Shown here piece by piece: positions 1 through 8,457 of a stretch of DNA of 64,000 nucleotides. The position numbers were made by a program, and so were the translations under genes. This DNA comes from UBA9732 sp052170315 (GTDB lineage: Bacteria; Spirochaetota; Spirochaetia; Sphaerochaetales; Sphaerochaetaceae), in the NCBI GenBank assembly GCA_052170315.1, contig JBQNAT010000001.1, forward strand, positions 62,001-126,000, in the 5' to 3' direction. Numbering within the stretch: position 1 is the stretch's first letter; each line of letters begins with the position of its first letter. The notes beneath the pieces are model-generated. The model made no database searches. It was not told the origin of the DNA and worked only from the letters and a program-made list of their open reading frames with translations.

Positions 1-1362
1 TCACTTGCCCTTCTCCCAATGTCTATTCAGGAACTCAAGGCTCATATCCAAAGTGAAATTGAAAGCAACCCCGCCCTTGAAATCCCCGATTCGGAATATG
101 AAATTCCCGTCTCCGAACAATCCGGAGGCAGCTCTCTTGATGACCGCATGGACGATGCAGATTCCTCCGACTATGAAGACATGTCCTATTCCGGGGAGTA
201 CAGCAATTCTTACGAAGCTTCTTTCGGTGACTATGACCCGCAGGCCTCGGACCGCAAGCAGCAGATGCTTGAAAATATCAGTTCGGGAGAAGAATCTCTT
301 CAGCAGCATCTTTTGGTACAGCTTGGCGAAACGCCTCTTACGAAAGAAAGCCGTAAAATCGGGGAAATGCTTATAAGCAATTTGGACCGGAACGGGTTTT
401 TCATTCTTCCGATTGAAAATCTCTTTGAAAAAGAAAACTTCAGCAGGAAAAGCATTGAGGATACCATAGCTGTTGTACAGAGCTTTGAACCTTCCGGAAT
501 ATGCGTACCCGATTTCAGAGCTTCTCTGATTCTGCAGGCAAAGATGTCCGGTATGGCCAATGAGGATTTGAAAATCTTCACGGAACTTGTTAATCAGGAC
601 CTTGAAAAGCTTAAGGCCGGCAAGTTTAAAGAAATTGCAGCCTCTCTCAGGATATCGGAAGAAGACCTTCAGACCTTCTATTCCATACTAAAAAGCTTTA
701 CCCCTTACCCCGGACAAAGCTACAGCCGGGATGTAGTCGCGCCCGTTGAGCCGGACTTTTCAATACACAATAAAAACGGAACTCTGGTGCTTGAACTGAA
801 CCGGGGGAATATTCCAAATCTTGAAATAGCTTCAGATTTTGAAGAGCTTGCAAAAAACGTTGCAGGTAGTCCTGAAGCCAAAGAAGCCGGAGCATATATC
901 AGGGACTCTGTAAGACAGGCAAAAACTCTCATAAATCAGGTAAATCTGCGTTTCCGTACACTGTACAAAGCCGCTGCGGCAATTATGGATTATCAGAAGG
1001 CTTTCTTTTTCAACGGACCCCGTTTTCTTAAGACAATGACGCTTAAAGACATATCTGAACGCATTGAAGTACATGAAACCACAATGAGCCGTCTTGCACA
1101 GAGCAAGTGGGTTGAAACGGACTGGGGACTATTTCAGCTAAAATATTTCTTCTCTCAGGGTGTAACAAGCACCTCCGATGACAAACAGAGCGTTTCAAGA
1201 AACGTAGTAAAAGACATGATTGCCGAAATCATATCCGAAAACGGCGCCCTCTCCGACCGGAAAATATCGGACCTCCTGCTCTCACGCGGAATAAAATGCG
1301 CCCGCAGGACAGTGAGCAAATACCGCAGCGAGCTTAATATTGATTCTTCCTATACCAGATAG
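1..1362 (+). CDS. rpoN: RNA polymerase sigma-54 factor, 5' end cut by window
   Basis: Sigma-54 directs core RNA polymerase to -24/-12 promoters and needs an AAA+ activator to open them. The frame is open from base 1, and the visible start at 19 is internal. The first residues (SIQELKAHIQSEIESNPALE) match the glutamine/leucine-type Region I, so only a few N-terminal codons are missing. A variable acidic stretch follows at roughly residues 25-80, then the core-binding domain. Near the C-terminus the RpoN box reads ARRTVSKYRSELNI, the -24 recognition helix diagnostic of the family. About 453 residues are visible, close to full length. The gene sits directly upstream of hpf, the same neighbourhood as in many bacteria. 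I see no terminator between them, but a separate hpf promoter is present. Confidence 0.95.
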   Translation, partial: SLALLPMSIQELKAHIQSEIESNPALEIPDSEYEIPVSEQSGGSSLDDRMDDADSSDYEDMSYSGEYSNSYEASFGDYDPQASDRKQQMLENISSGEESLQQHLLVQLGETPLTKESRKIGEMLISNLDRNGFFILPIENLFEKENFSRKSIEDTIAVVQSFEPSGICVPDFRASLILQAKMSGMANEDLKIFTELVNQDLEKLKAGKFKEIAASLRISEEDLQTFYSILKSFTPYPGQSYSRDVVAPVEPDFSIHNKNGTLVLELNRGNIPNLEIASDFEELAKNVAGSPEAKEAGAYIRDSVRQAKTLINQVNLRFRTLYKAAAAIMDYQKAFFFNGPRFLKTMTLKDISERIEVHETTMSRLAQSKWVETDWGLFQLKYFFSQGVTSTSDDKQSVSRNVVKDMIAEIISENGALSDRKISDLLLSRGIKCARRTVSKYRSELNIDSSYTR

Positions 1363-1409
1363 AGCTTCACGGAAACCGGTGCGATACCGTTCGTATTCCT
1401 AATATCTTT

Positions 1410-1438
1410 TTGACTTTTGGTTATCGCGGTCTTATCAT
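1410..1438 (+). promoter_or_regulatory. Predicted hpf promoter
   Basis: TTGACT at 1410-1415, a 17-bp spacer and TATCAT at 1433-1438 lie between the rpoN stop and hpf. The predicted start is near 1445, leaving a leader of about 27 nt with a strong AAGGAGGAG Shine-Dalgarno sequence before the ATG at 1472. Confidence 0.6.
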
Positions 1439-1471
1439 GTACATAAGAGAACTTTGAAGTAAGGAGGAGAT

Positions 1472-1765
1472 ATGAACCTGAACGTCAGAGGTATCCGGTA
1501 TCAAATCAGTGATGAGACAAGGCAGTTTCTGGATAAGAAACTGGAAAAGCTGGATTTTGCCGAGGCTTATCTGCATGACTTGGACATCACGATGAAGAGG
1601 GAAACGCTTGGGCAGGGCTTCCACATTGATGCGAAGCTGCATTTTTCATGGGGAACCGTAAAGGTAGTAAGTTATGACTGCTACGAACTCTACGAGGGAA
1701 TTGAAATGATTGCCGACAAAATAGAGGCGGCGGCCCGAAAAGAAAAAAGCAAGGTCATTGAATAG
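1472..1765 (+). CDS. hpf: Ribosome hibernation promoting factor, short form
   Basis: This protein binds the 30S decoding site and helps inactivate ribosomes as 100S dimers or in stationary phase. At 97 residues it has only the N-terminal beta-alpha-beta-beta-beta-alpha domain and lacks the C-terminal dimerisation tail of long HPF. It begins MNLNVRGIRYQISDETRQFL, typical of the sigma-54 modulation/S30EA family, and lies next to rpoN as usual. The start is set by AAGGAGGAG seven bases upstream. A strong intrinsic terminator follows after the stop. Confidence 0.9.
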   Translation: MNLNVRGIRYQISDETRQFLDKKLEKLDFAEAYLHDLDITMKRETLGQGFHIDAKLHFSWGTVKVVSYDCYELYEGIEMIADKIEAAARKEKSKVIE

Positions 1766-1835
1766 CTACCACTGAGCTGCCTCTGAAAAGTAAGAGGCAG
1801 GTTGAGAAAAATCTTAATCCGGGGAAACAAAAGCT

Positions 1836-1868
1836 GAAGGGGCTGCCGAAAAACAGCCCCTTCTTTTT
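1836..1868 (+). terminator. Intrinsic terminator after hpf
   Basis: A ten-base perfect stem, GAAGGGGCTG (1836-1845) with CAGCCCCTTC (1854-1863), has an eight-base loop and is followed by TTTTT. It lies in the convergent gap with the aminopeptidase gene and may stop transcription from both sides. Confidence 0.85.
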
Positions 1869-3229
1869 TATTTCATCTGTAAAAAGGCCCTGTAACACTT
1901 ATAGGCCTCTTCAATATCGTAGGCCGATGTTATTTCCCACGGAGCGTGCATACTCAGAACCGATACACCGCAGTCAAGTACCTGCATACCGTATTCCGCA
2001 GCATAATGGGCAATGGTTCCGCCTCCGCCCACATCCACCTTGGCAAGCTCTGCGTTCTGGAAGTGAACATCGTTATCGTAAAGCTGGTGTCTGATTTTGG
2101 CTATAAACTCCGGATTGGCATCGGAAGCTCCGCTTTTTCCCCTTGAACCCGTGTACTTGTTAAAGACCACGCCTCTTCCAAGGTAGGACGAGTTATCCAT
2201 GTCATACAACGTAGGATTAAGAGGGTCAAAAGCCGCGTTGACATCGCTTGAAAGCATGAAGGAATTCGCAAGGGCCCTTCTGACTGCAAGCTCGGAGTTT
2301 ATTTTAAGGTCAAGTCTCGCGGCAACCTCCGCAACAGCGTTGTTCAGAAGGTGAGAGTTCATGCCTGTAGCTCCGCTGCTTCCTATTTCTTCCTTGTCAG
2401 CAAGTATGCAGCAGTTTGTCCTGCCTTCCGCATTCCCTTCTATCATGGCAATAAGGGACGTATAGGCGCAGACCCTGTCATCCTGTCCATAGCCCAAAAC
2501 AAGCTGTTTGTCAAAACCCAGATACCTTGCCCTTCCCGCCGGGACTATTTCAAGTTCGGCGGAAGCGAAATCTTCTTCCGTAATTCCGTACTTGTCTTTG
2601 AAGAATTTAAGGATTTTGGCCTTGCCGTCTCCTGCCGTGTATTTGTTTTTCTCCGGGTCGCTGTAGTCTTTCACGTTAGGGTAGCAGCCAAGTATGGCAT
2701 CCAGTTTTTCACCGTCTATAAAATCTGAAGCGGGTTTTTTCATCTGCTCCTGCGCAATGTGCGGAAGTATATCTGAAATGCAGAAAACAGGATCATCGGG
2801 CTCATCTCCGATTGAAACATCAACGCGTGTGCCGTCGGCCTTGATAATGACCCCGTGAATTGCAAGCTGGAGCGCTACCCACTGATACTTTTTGATACCG
2901 CCGTAATAGTGAGTGTTCAGGTAAATTATTCCCGTCTTGTAGAGTTTTTCCTCATAGATGGGATTCTGCTTCGCGTCCAGTCTGGGCGAGTCTATGTGCG
3001 CGCCCAGAATGTTCATGCCAAGGCTGATATCTTCCTTTCCGATATTGAAAAGGATTACGCTCTTGCCCATCTTGTTGTAATAGACTTTGTCGCCGGGTTT
3101 GAGGCGCTCCACCGTATTGATGTCTCTGTAGCCCTTTGCCTGCGCAAGTTCTATCGCGGCTTGAGCGCATCTGCGCTCGGTTTTGTTTTCACTTATGAAA
3201 TTAATGTAATTTTCAATGAGATTTTCCAT
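1868..3229 (-). CDS. M18 family aminopeptidase
   Basis: A zinc-dependent cytosolic aminopeptidase of the dodecameric M18 (aspartyl aminopeptidase/Lap4) family that trims N-terminal residues from peptides. The sequence shows the metal-site motifs of the family: GAHIDSPRLD in the first third, DKEEIGSSGATG in the middle, and a C-terminal SMHAPWE. Length is 453 residues, normal for M18. A longer frame runs to 3253, but the ATG at 3229 is preferred because AGGAG lies just before it (AGGAGACATTACATG) and the peptide from there begins MENLIENYINFI. It is probably monocistronic; the hpf terminator separates it from rpoN-hpf. Confidence 0.9.
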   Translation of the reverse strand: MENLIENYINFISENKTERRCAQAAIELAQAKGYRDINTVERLKPGDKVYYNKMGKSVILFNIGKEDISLGMNILGAHIDSPRLDAKQNPIYEEKLYKTGIIYLNTHYYGGIKKYQWVALQLAIHGVIIKADGTRVDVSIGDEPDDPVFCISDILPHIAQEQMKKPASDFIDGEKLDAILGCYPNVKDYSDPEKNKYTAGDGKAKILKFFKDKYGITEEDFASAELEIVPAGRARYLGFDKQLVLGYGQDDRVCAYTSLIAMIEGNAEGRTNCCILADKEEIGSSGATGMNSHLLNNAVAEVAARLDLKINSELAVRRALANSFMLSSDVNAAFDPLNPTLYDMDNSSYLGRGVVFNKYTGSRGKSGASDANPEFIAKIRHQLYDNDVHFQNAELAKVDVGGGGTIAHYAAEYGMQVLDCGVSVLSMHAPWEITSAYDIEEAYKCYRAFLQMK

Positions 3230-3268
3230 GTAATGTCTCCTGTCCGGTAACAAGAATTTAACACAAAC

Positions 3269-4315
3269 TTAAAGTTTTGCAAACTCAAGCGGTTTGGTGT
3301 GGCAGCCTCTGCGGCAAATTACATCCAGAATACAGCGTTCCATCATCAGACTCTGCATGGCCGTACCGATTTCCTTTATCTTTATATCGTATTCGGAAAG
3401 CGTAACAAGGATGCGCTCAATATCCTTTTGAGAATAGTTTTTACAGCAGTCACGGTAAATCTCTTTGTCCTTGGGCATGGATATTGGGCGGTCCCCTTCG
3501 AAAACTTTCTTTGAAAAAGCGCTGGAATCCTCCCCGTACCTCAGACTCATACCGCAGCCGTTCTTTAAATTCAGATGTATGGAAAGAGCCCTTCGGAAAT
3601 AGGAGGCAAGCCGCGAAGCGCACAAAGCCGTTACGGAAGCGGCATCCTTTGTCCTGAGAAGGGTATGAAGGCATTCAAGGGCGCTGTCCGTTTTGCCTTT
3701 TGCAATGTAGGAAAAAAGAGTAAATTCGTTATCTTCCCTGGTGTGGGTAAGGAAGTTTTCCACATCTTCATAGGAAACTAAAGTTTTATCCGGAACCGTC
3801 TTAAGGTAGATGACCATCTGTGAACAGGTGTTTTCAAACTCCTGCACATTGTTTTCAACCTTCTCTATTATTGCCGCGACGGCGCTGCTTTCAATGGAAA
3901 GGCCGTTGCGTCTGAAAAAGTCGGTAAGCCATTCGTTCTTCTTGCTTTCAAAAAGTTCATAGAATTTATTGACAAAGCCTTTTCCCTGAGCGTCCGCGGC
4001 ATCCATTATTCCCTTGTTTACATAAAGCTCAGTGCTTGTGATAATCAGAGTAGCGCAGTCGGAAGGTTTCTGTATGTAGGAAACAAGGGGTTTAATTTTA
4101 TCAACGGTTTTAAGCTCCTGAATCTCGTCAAGGATGACAAGCTTATGGGCCGCAAAAAGGTCGTTGTTGTTAAGCTGCGCGTAAAATTCCGCTTCAAAGT
4201 CATCAAACGCATAGAACTTCGAAACATCGCAGGGCTCTGCCTGAGAACGAATTTTTTTTATAAAATCTTCCTTCAGACCCTTTTCAGGACCTAGAAGGAG
4301 ATAGGTCTGCCCCAC
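3269..4315 (-). CDS. holA: DNA polymerase III delta subunit
   Basis: This is the clamp-loader subunit that opens the beta sliding clamp. The protein is 348 residues, usual for HolA, with an N-terminal nucleotide-fold segment (YLLLGPEKGLKEDFI, where the P-loop is degenerate as in other delta subunits) and a helical C-terminal collar domain. Identity rests on overall pattern and length, since delta subunits diverge strongly. It starts with GTG two bases after the lexA stop, and the Shine-Dalgarno sequence GGGAGG is embedded in the last lexA codons, so the pair is translationally coupled. SOS control of lexA would therefore extend to a replication clamp-loader gene. Confidence 0.85.
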   Translation of the reverse strand: MGQTYLLLGPEKGLKEDFIKKIRSQAEPCDVSKFYAFDDFEAEFYAQLNNNDLFAAHKLVILDEIQELKTVDKIKPLVSYIQKPSDCATLIITSTELYVNKGIMDAADAQGKGFVNKFYELFESKKNEWLTDFFRRNGLSIESSAVAAIIEKVENNVQEFENTCSQMVIYLKTVPDKTLVSYEDVENFLTHTREDNEFTLFSYIAKGKTDSALECLHTLLRTKDAASVTALCASRLASYFRRALSIHLNLKNGCGMSLRYGEDSSAFSKKVFEGDRPISMPKDKEIYRDCCKNYSQKDIERILVTLSEYDIKIKEIGTAMQSLMMERCILDVICRRGCHTKPLEFAKL

Positions 4316-4317
4316 AC

Positions 4318-4947
4318 TTACCTCCCATACTGGCGGATTATCATCAGGAGTTTACCATGAATCTCACAGTGTGTGGAGACTATAAGTTTATAGGCGGGGT
4401 TCGCGGGCCTAAGTTCAAAGCGGTCGCCGTTTCGATAGAAATGTTTCAGCGTTATCCCGTAGTTTTCTTCTTCACCTATGCTGGCCGCAACTATTTCGCC
4501 GTTTTCAGCATGGTTTGTCTTCTTTATTATGGCTATATCGCCGTCATTGATTCCGTCGTATATCATACTGTCGCCGCGGACGTTAAGGGCATAAAGCTGC
4601 TCCGAATCGCCGCAACCTGTAAGTTCCCGCGGAAGAGAAACGAAACCGTCAAAAACTTCTTCGGATTCAATCGGAGCCCCAGCCGCAGTGGTTCCAAGAA
4701 TCGGGACTTTTATTATAGCTCCATTATCCGGAGTTATCCTCTTTAGAAGGGCCATGCCGCGCGGAAGATTGTCAGCTGTTTTTATAACATTCTTTTTTTC
4801 AAGAGCGCGCAAATGGTCATAGGCGGCTTTGGGAGAAAAACCGAAATGGTTCCCGATATCCCTGAGGCTTGGAGCATAGCCGTTTTCATCAAAATAATTT
4901 TCGATGAAAAGCGCGATTTCCTGCTGTCTTTCAGTAAGTCCCTTCAT
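4318..4947 (-). CDS. lexA: LexA SOS repressor
   Basis: LexA represses DNA-damage genes and cleaves itself when RecA filaments form. At 209 residues it has a winged-helix domain (about residues 1-65, LTERQQEIALFIENYFDENG), the Ala89-Gly90 cleavage site inside TTAAGAPIES, the catalytic Ser127 in RGDSMI and the catalytic Lys168 in GITLKHF. All catalytic elements are present, so it should be active. AGGAGG lies six bases before the ATG. It is the first gene of a lexA-holA operon, and an inverted repeat in its leader is a good autoregulatory operator candidate. Confidence 0.95.
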   Translation of the reverse strand: MKGLTERQQEIALFIENYFDENGYAPSLRDIGNHFGFSPKAAYDHLRALEKKNVIKTADNLPRGMALLKRITPDNGAIIKVPILGTTAAGAPIESEEVFDGFVSLPRELTGCGDSEQLYALNVRGDSMIYDGINDGDIAIIKKTNHAENGEIVAASIGEEENYGITLKHFYRNGDRFELRPANPAYKLIVSTHCEIHGKLLMIIRQYGR

Positions 4948-4959
4948 ATCAAGCCTCCT

Positions 4960-4993
4960 GTAATTGCCTTTAATTACTACTTAAACCATGATA
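4960..4993 (-). promoter_or_regulatory. lexA promoter and candidate LexA operator
   Basis: On the minus strand, TTAACT, 17 bp and TATCAT (10-box at 4988-4993) precede lexA. Just downstream, GTAATT (4960-4965), six bases and AATTAC (4972-4977) form a perfect inverted repeat located at about +12 to +30 of the transcript. A repressor bound there would block the promoter. The link to LexA is inference from position; the same motif was not found before uvrC. Confidence 0.4.
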
Positions 4994-5122
4994 ACATAAT
5001 GCTTATCAAAAGTTAAGATACTTTCAGGACTTTTTTGGAAGAGCCCCTGACAAAAATATGCTGATAAACATATACATAATAATAATACAGAATAATGCAG
5101 ATATTCCCGTCCGCTCAGGTTC

Positions 5123-5157
5123 AGTCCGGAGCGCTTTTCGCTCTACGGCTGCGGACT
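5123..5157. other. Nested hairpin downstream of uvrC
   Basis: AGTCCG (5123-5128) pairs with CGGACT (5152-5157), and inside it GAGCG pairs with CGCTC around a CTTTT loop. No U-run follows on the minus strand, so it is not a standard intrinsic terminator. It could be a transcript-end structure for uvrC. Confidence 0.4.
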
Positions 5158-5189
5158 TTGAAGAAAAGCTTACGGATACAGTCTGAAAA

Positions 5190-7055
5190 TCACACCTTCA
5201 GTCTGTTCAGCAGATTCTCTGCAGTCTTAAGCGGTATGCCTGCGCGCTTTGAAACCTCCTCCGCGCTGCAGCGGACAACATCGTCCAAAGTCGTAAAGGC
5301 ATTCATAATTTTGTCGCTTGATACCTTACCTATGCCGGGGACGCCCTGAAGTAGATGAAAGCTTGCCTCCTTGCTTCTCATGGCCTGGTTGGCCCCTGTC
5401 GCAAAGCGGTGGCATTCATCTCTTACAGCAATCAGAACACGCAGGGCTTCATTGCTGTGGTCAAGCCTCAAATCAGGCCTGTCGTCATCAAAAACAATCG
5501 TTTCAAACCTTTCGGCAAGACCCACTACAGGGACATCCGCAAGCCCCAGATTGTCAAGAACGTCACGGGCGACATTCACCTGTCCCTTACCGCCGTCAAT
5601 GAGAACAAGACCCGGCTTCTGAAGGTTTTCATTAATAACCCTGCTGTAACGGCGATAGACAGCCTCACGCATTGCCCCGTAGTCATCAATAGCTCCGTTT
5701 AGGGATTTTATGTTAAATCTTCTGTAACCTGCAGGATTTGGGTTGCCGTTTACAAAAGAAATCAGGCTGGCTACAGTATACTTTCCGTTAAGCTGGGCAA
5801 TGTCGAAGCCCTCTATAAGCTCAGGAGGCTCTTCAAGGCCGCAGATTTCCCGAAGCAGTTCCAGCGCCCTGGAATTGTCCTTGCTCTTCAGACGCTTTTC
5901 CACATCCCTTGATGCATTTTCCGCAGCCATTCTGAGTATTCTGAAATCCCTTCCTTCCCTGGGAACGGCAACAGAGACATCCTTATCAAGCCTTTCATGG
6001 AAATATCTTGAAATCAGCTCCGTATCAACCTCGTGCGAAACGTAGACTTCCGACGGTATCTGGCTTCCGTCCTCATAATACTGAATCAGGAAGTTCAGAA
6101 GAGTTTCGGATTCGTCGCCGAAAGTCTGCGCTCTGTAAAGGGCTCGCCCTATCAGCTTTCCGTCTCTGAACTGCATAATCGCTACGGTGCATAGCGGACT
6201 TCTCATTTCAATAGCGGCATAGTCACGGCTTTCAGTTTTGGAGCAGTCCTCTACCATCTGGGCTCTTGCAACGCTTTGAACGGCCAGAAGCATATCGCGC
6301 TTTTTTGCGGCAACCTCATACCGCATCTCACGCGCGGCAACCGTCATTTCATCTTGCAGCTGTTTTTCAAGCTCGTCCCTGTTTCCGCTGAGAAGGCCCC
6401 TGATTCTGTCTACGCTTCTTCCGTACTCTTCTTTGGAAACCTTTCCGCAGCAAGGCGCGCTGCACCGGCCTATGTGGTAGTAAAGGCATGGTCGGTCTCT
6501 TTTTCTCAGAGGGGTCGAGCATTTTCTGAGGCTGAAAATCCTGTCTATAATATCCATGTACTGATTGATTTTTCCGGCATCCGGATACGGACCGAAATAC
6601 TCGGAACCGTCCTTGATTATCCGGCGAGTGGTGAAAACCTTGGGGAAATCCTCGTGCGTGATGCGTATCATCGGATAGCTTTTCCCGTCCTTAAGAAGGA
6701 TGTTGTAGTGCGGGATATATTTTTTTATCAGATTGTTTTCAAGTATCAGGGCCTCGTAGTCGTTTCCGGTGATTACGTAATCAATGTCGCGGATTTTTTC
6801 AACAAGAGCCTGCGTCTTGCGGTCTCTGTTAGGCAGGAAGTACTGGCTTACACGCCGCCTCAGGCTCTTTGCCTTTCCCACATAGATAACTGTTCCGCCT
6901 ACATCGCGCATTAGGTAGCAGCCGGGATTCAGCGGCAGGGCATGAGCTTTTGCCTTCGCTCTTTCGAAGTTTTCACGTCTTTCCCTGAGTTCCTGTTCGG
7001 ACAGCTGTTTATCCACCTGATAGCTCAGACCGGCTTCAAATGCATTATCATCCAC
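5190..7055 (-). CDS. uvrC: Excinuclease ABC subunit C
   Basis: UvrC makes both incisions around a DNA lesion in nucleotide excision repair, together with UvrB. The 621-residue protein shows the GIY-YIG 3' nuclease domain (LPLNPGCYLMRD then VIYVGKAKSLRRRVSQYF, about residues 40-75), a central UVR motif that contacts UvrB, the RNase H-like 5' nuclease domain (GFDIAQLNGKYTVAS and LIDGGKGQVNVA), and a C-terminal pair of helix-hairpin-helix motifs (LLQGVPGIGKVSSDKI). There is an extra N-terminal stretch of about 40 residues before the usual start; the ATG at 7055 is the only start before the nuclease domain, with GAGG 12 bases upstream. It lies close to lexA, but no matching operator was seen. Confidence 0.95.
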   Translation of the reverse strand: MDDNAFEAGLSYQVDKQLSEQELRERRENFERAKAKAHALPLNPGCYLMRDVGGTVIYVGKAKSLRRRVSQYFLPNRDRKTQALVEKIRDIDYVITGNDYEALILENNLIKKYIPHYNILLKDGKSYPMIRITHEDFPKVFTTRRIIKDGSEYFGPYPDAGKINQYMDIIDRIFSLRKCSTPLRKRDRPCLYYHIGRCSAPCCGKVSKEEYGRSVDRIRGLLSGNRDELEKQLQDEMTVAAREMRYEVAAKKRDMLLAVQSVARAQMVEDCSKTESRDYAAIEMRSPLCTVAIMQFRDGKLIGRALYRAQTFGDESETLLNFLIQYYEDGSQIPSEVYVSHEVDTELISRYFHERLDKDVSVAVPREGRDFRILRMAAENASRDVEKRLKSKDNSRALELLREICGLEEPPELIEGFDIAQLNGKYTVASLISFVNGNPNPAGYRRFNIKSLNGAIDDYGAMREAVYRRYSRVINENLQKPGLVLIDGGKGQVNVARDVLDNLGLADVPVVGLAERFETIVFDDDRPDLRLDHSNEALRVLIAVRDECHRFATGANQAMRSKEASFHLLQGVPGIGKVSSDKIMNAFTTLDDVVRCSAEEVSKRAGIPLKTAENLLNRLKV

Positions 7056-7121
7056 TTGCCATACCTCGGTGAAAGTTTACAGCCTTTTTTCCGCTTTTCC
7101 AACGCTTTTCAGGACAGGTCC

Positions 7122-7150
7122 TTGTTGAAAACGCAACCTTCAATTATCAT
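7122..7150 (+). promoter_or_regulatory. Leaderless-type promoter
   Basis: TTGTTG (7122-7127), exactly 17 bp, TATCAT (7145-7150), then six bases and the ATG at 7157. The predicted transcription start coincides with the start codon, and no Shine-Dalgarno sequence is present. Confidence 0.55.
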
Positions 7151-7156
7151 TTCCTC

Positions 7157-8416
7157 ATGGAAACCGCCGCGGATTCGATTGAAACCTTCATTAACGACAT
7201 CCCCTTTTTGTCCTTCCAACAGCGCAGGATACTCAAAGAACAGGCACAGGACCTTGCTCTTTGGGGTCTTGACGGCAAAATGTCCGATATTCGGAAACTC
7301 TGGCCCGAAAACTATGACCGCACCTCCAAAAACGATATCCGGCGCATCTATTCCCGAATCATTGCCGGTATGAACGAAATCCGCTCCGAGCCCATAGACT
7401 ACTCCTCATTCCGCCCGCAGTACGACTTTCGCGGCAGAGCACCCGATATAATCACGGATTTCATCTCTCCCCAAACGATTATGGGCCGATGCCCCTGTCC
7501 CCGCGACGGCGAACTTACACGCTGCTGTAATTTAAAAACGCTGGATGCGGTTCAGCAATGCGCCTACGCATGCGCCTACTGCTCTATTCAGAGCTTTTAT
7601 TCACAGAACGAAGTACGTATTCTTTCAGATTTGGAAAAACATCTTGAAAACATAACCTTGGACAAAGACACCTGGCACATAGGAACCGGACAAAGTTCGG
7701 ATTCTCTGCTTCTGGGAGACGATTACGGAACCCTGAGCGCGCTGAAAACCTTTGCGAAAAAGCATCCGGACGTGATTGTAGAACTTAAAACCAAAAGCGC
7801 AAGAACCGACTGGATAAAAGACGATATCCCCGCAAACATTATCTTTACATGGTCTCTGAACGCAAAAACGCCCGCCGAAAAGGAAGAGCATCTTACGGCG
7901 CCGCCGTATGCAAGAATCAAAGCCGCGAAGGAATGCTCTCAGGCAGGGCATCTGGTGGGCTTTCACATTCATCCTATGGTTTTCTTCAAAGGCTGGGAAC
8001 GGGAGTATGAAGAGCTGGTGAAGACCCTGACGGACAGTATTGACCCTGAAAAAACAGTGATGGTAGGAATCGGCACACTCACATTCACAAAACAGAATCT
8101 CAAAGCGCTCAGAGAGTCCGGACGCCCCACAATGGTTACGCAAATGCCGCTTTCCCCCATAGCCGGGAAATTTTCCTATGCACCGGACACAAAGAAACAG
8201 CTGTTTTCAATGCTGTATTCATATTTTCCCAAAAAATGGAAGGATAAGGTATTCTTCTACCTCTGCATGGAGGACCCTTCTCTCTGGGAGCCGTGTCTTG
8301 GACGTTCATACAAATGCAACGCGGACTTTGAGGCTGATATGAAGAGAAGCTATATAAAAAAGGTCGGAGAAGCCTTCAAAAATAAGGTAAATCCATATAA
8401 AACAATAAAATGTTAA
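7157..8416 (+). CDS. Spore-photoproduct-lyase-like radical SAM protein
   Basis: The 419-residue protein carries a CX3CX2C cluster (QQCAYACAYCSIQ, around residue 135) that would bind the 4Fe-4S cluster used to split S-adenosylmethionine. The spacing and the surrounding sequence resemble the SplB branch, including the TGQSSDSLLLGD segment and the later VGFHIHPMVFFKGWE. True SplB repairs spore photoproduct thymine dimers in spore formers. Spirochaetes do not sporulate, so the substrate here is unknown. It starts at ATG 7157 without a Shine-Dalgarno sequence, behind a leaderless-type promoter, and adjoins uvrC divergently, which makes a DNA-repair role attractive but unproven. Confidence 0.75.
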   Translation: METAADSIETFINDIPFLSFQQRRILKEQAQDLALWGLDGKMSDIRKLWPENYDRTSKNDIRRIYSRIIAGMNEIRSEPIDYSSFRPQYDFRGRAPDIITDFISPQTIMGRCPCPRDGELTRCCNLKTLDAVQQCAYACAYCSIQSFYSQNEVRILSDLEKHLENITLDKDTWHIGTGQSSDSLLLGDDYGTLSALKTFAKKHPDVIVELKTKSARTDWIKDDIPANIIFTWSLNAKTPAEKEEHLTAPPYARIKAAKECSQAGHLVGFHIHPMVFFKGWEREYEELVKTLTDSIDPEKTVMVGIGTLTFTKQNLKALRESGRPTMVTQMPLSPIAGKFSYAPDTKKQLFSMLYSYFPKKWKDKVFFYLCMEDPSLWEPCLGRSYKCNADFEADMKRSYIKKVGEAFKNKVNPYKTIKC

Positions 8417-8420
8417 TCTA

Positions 8421-8450
8421 TTGATTTCCGACACTCCAATAGTATATCAT
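8421..8450 (+). promoter_or_regulatory. Leaderless-type promoter
   Basis: TTGATT (8421-8426), 18 bp, TATCAT (8445-8450), then seven bases and the ATG at 8458. No Shine-Dalgarno sequence is present. Confidence 0.5.
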
Positions 8451-8457
8451 TTTACCC

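Noticed and set aside
6276..6914. Plus-strand frame of 212 codons opposite uvrC
   Set aside because: It is fully antisense to conserved UvrC motifs, a shadow frame.
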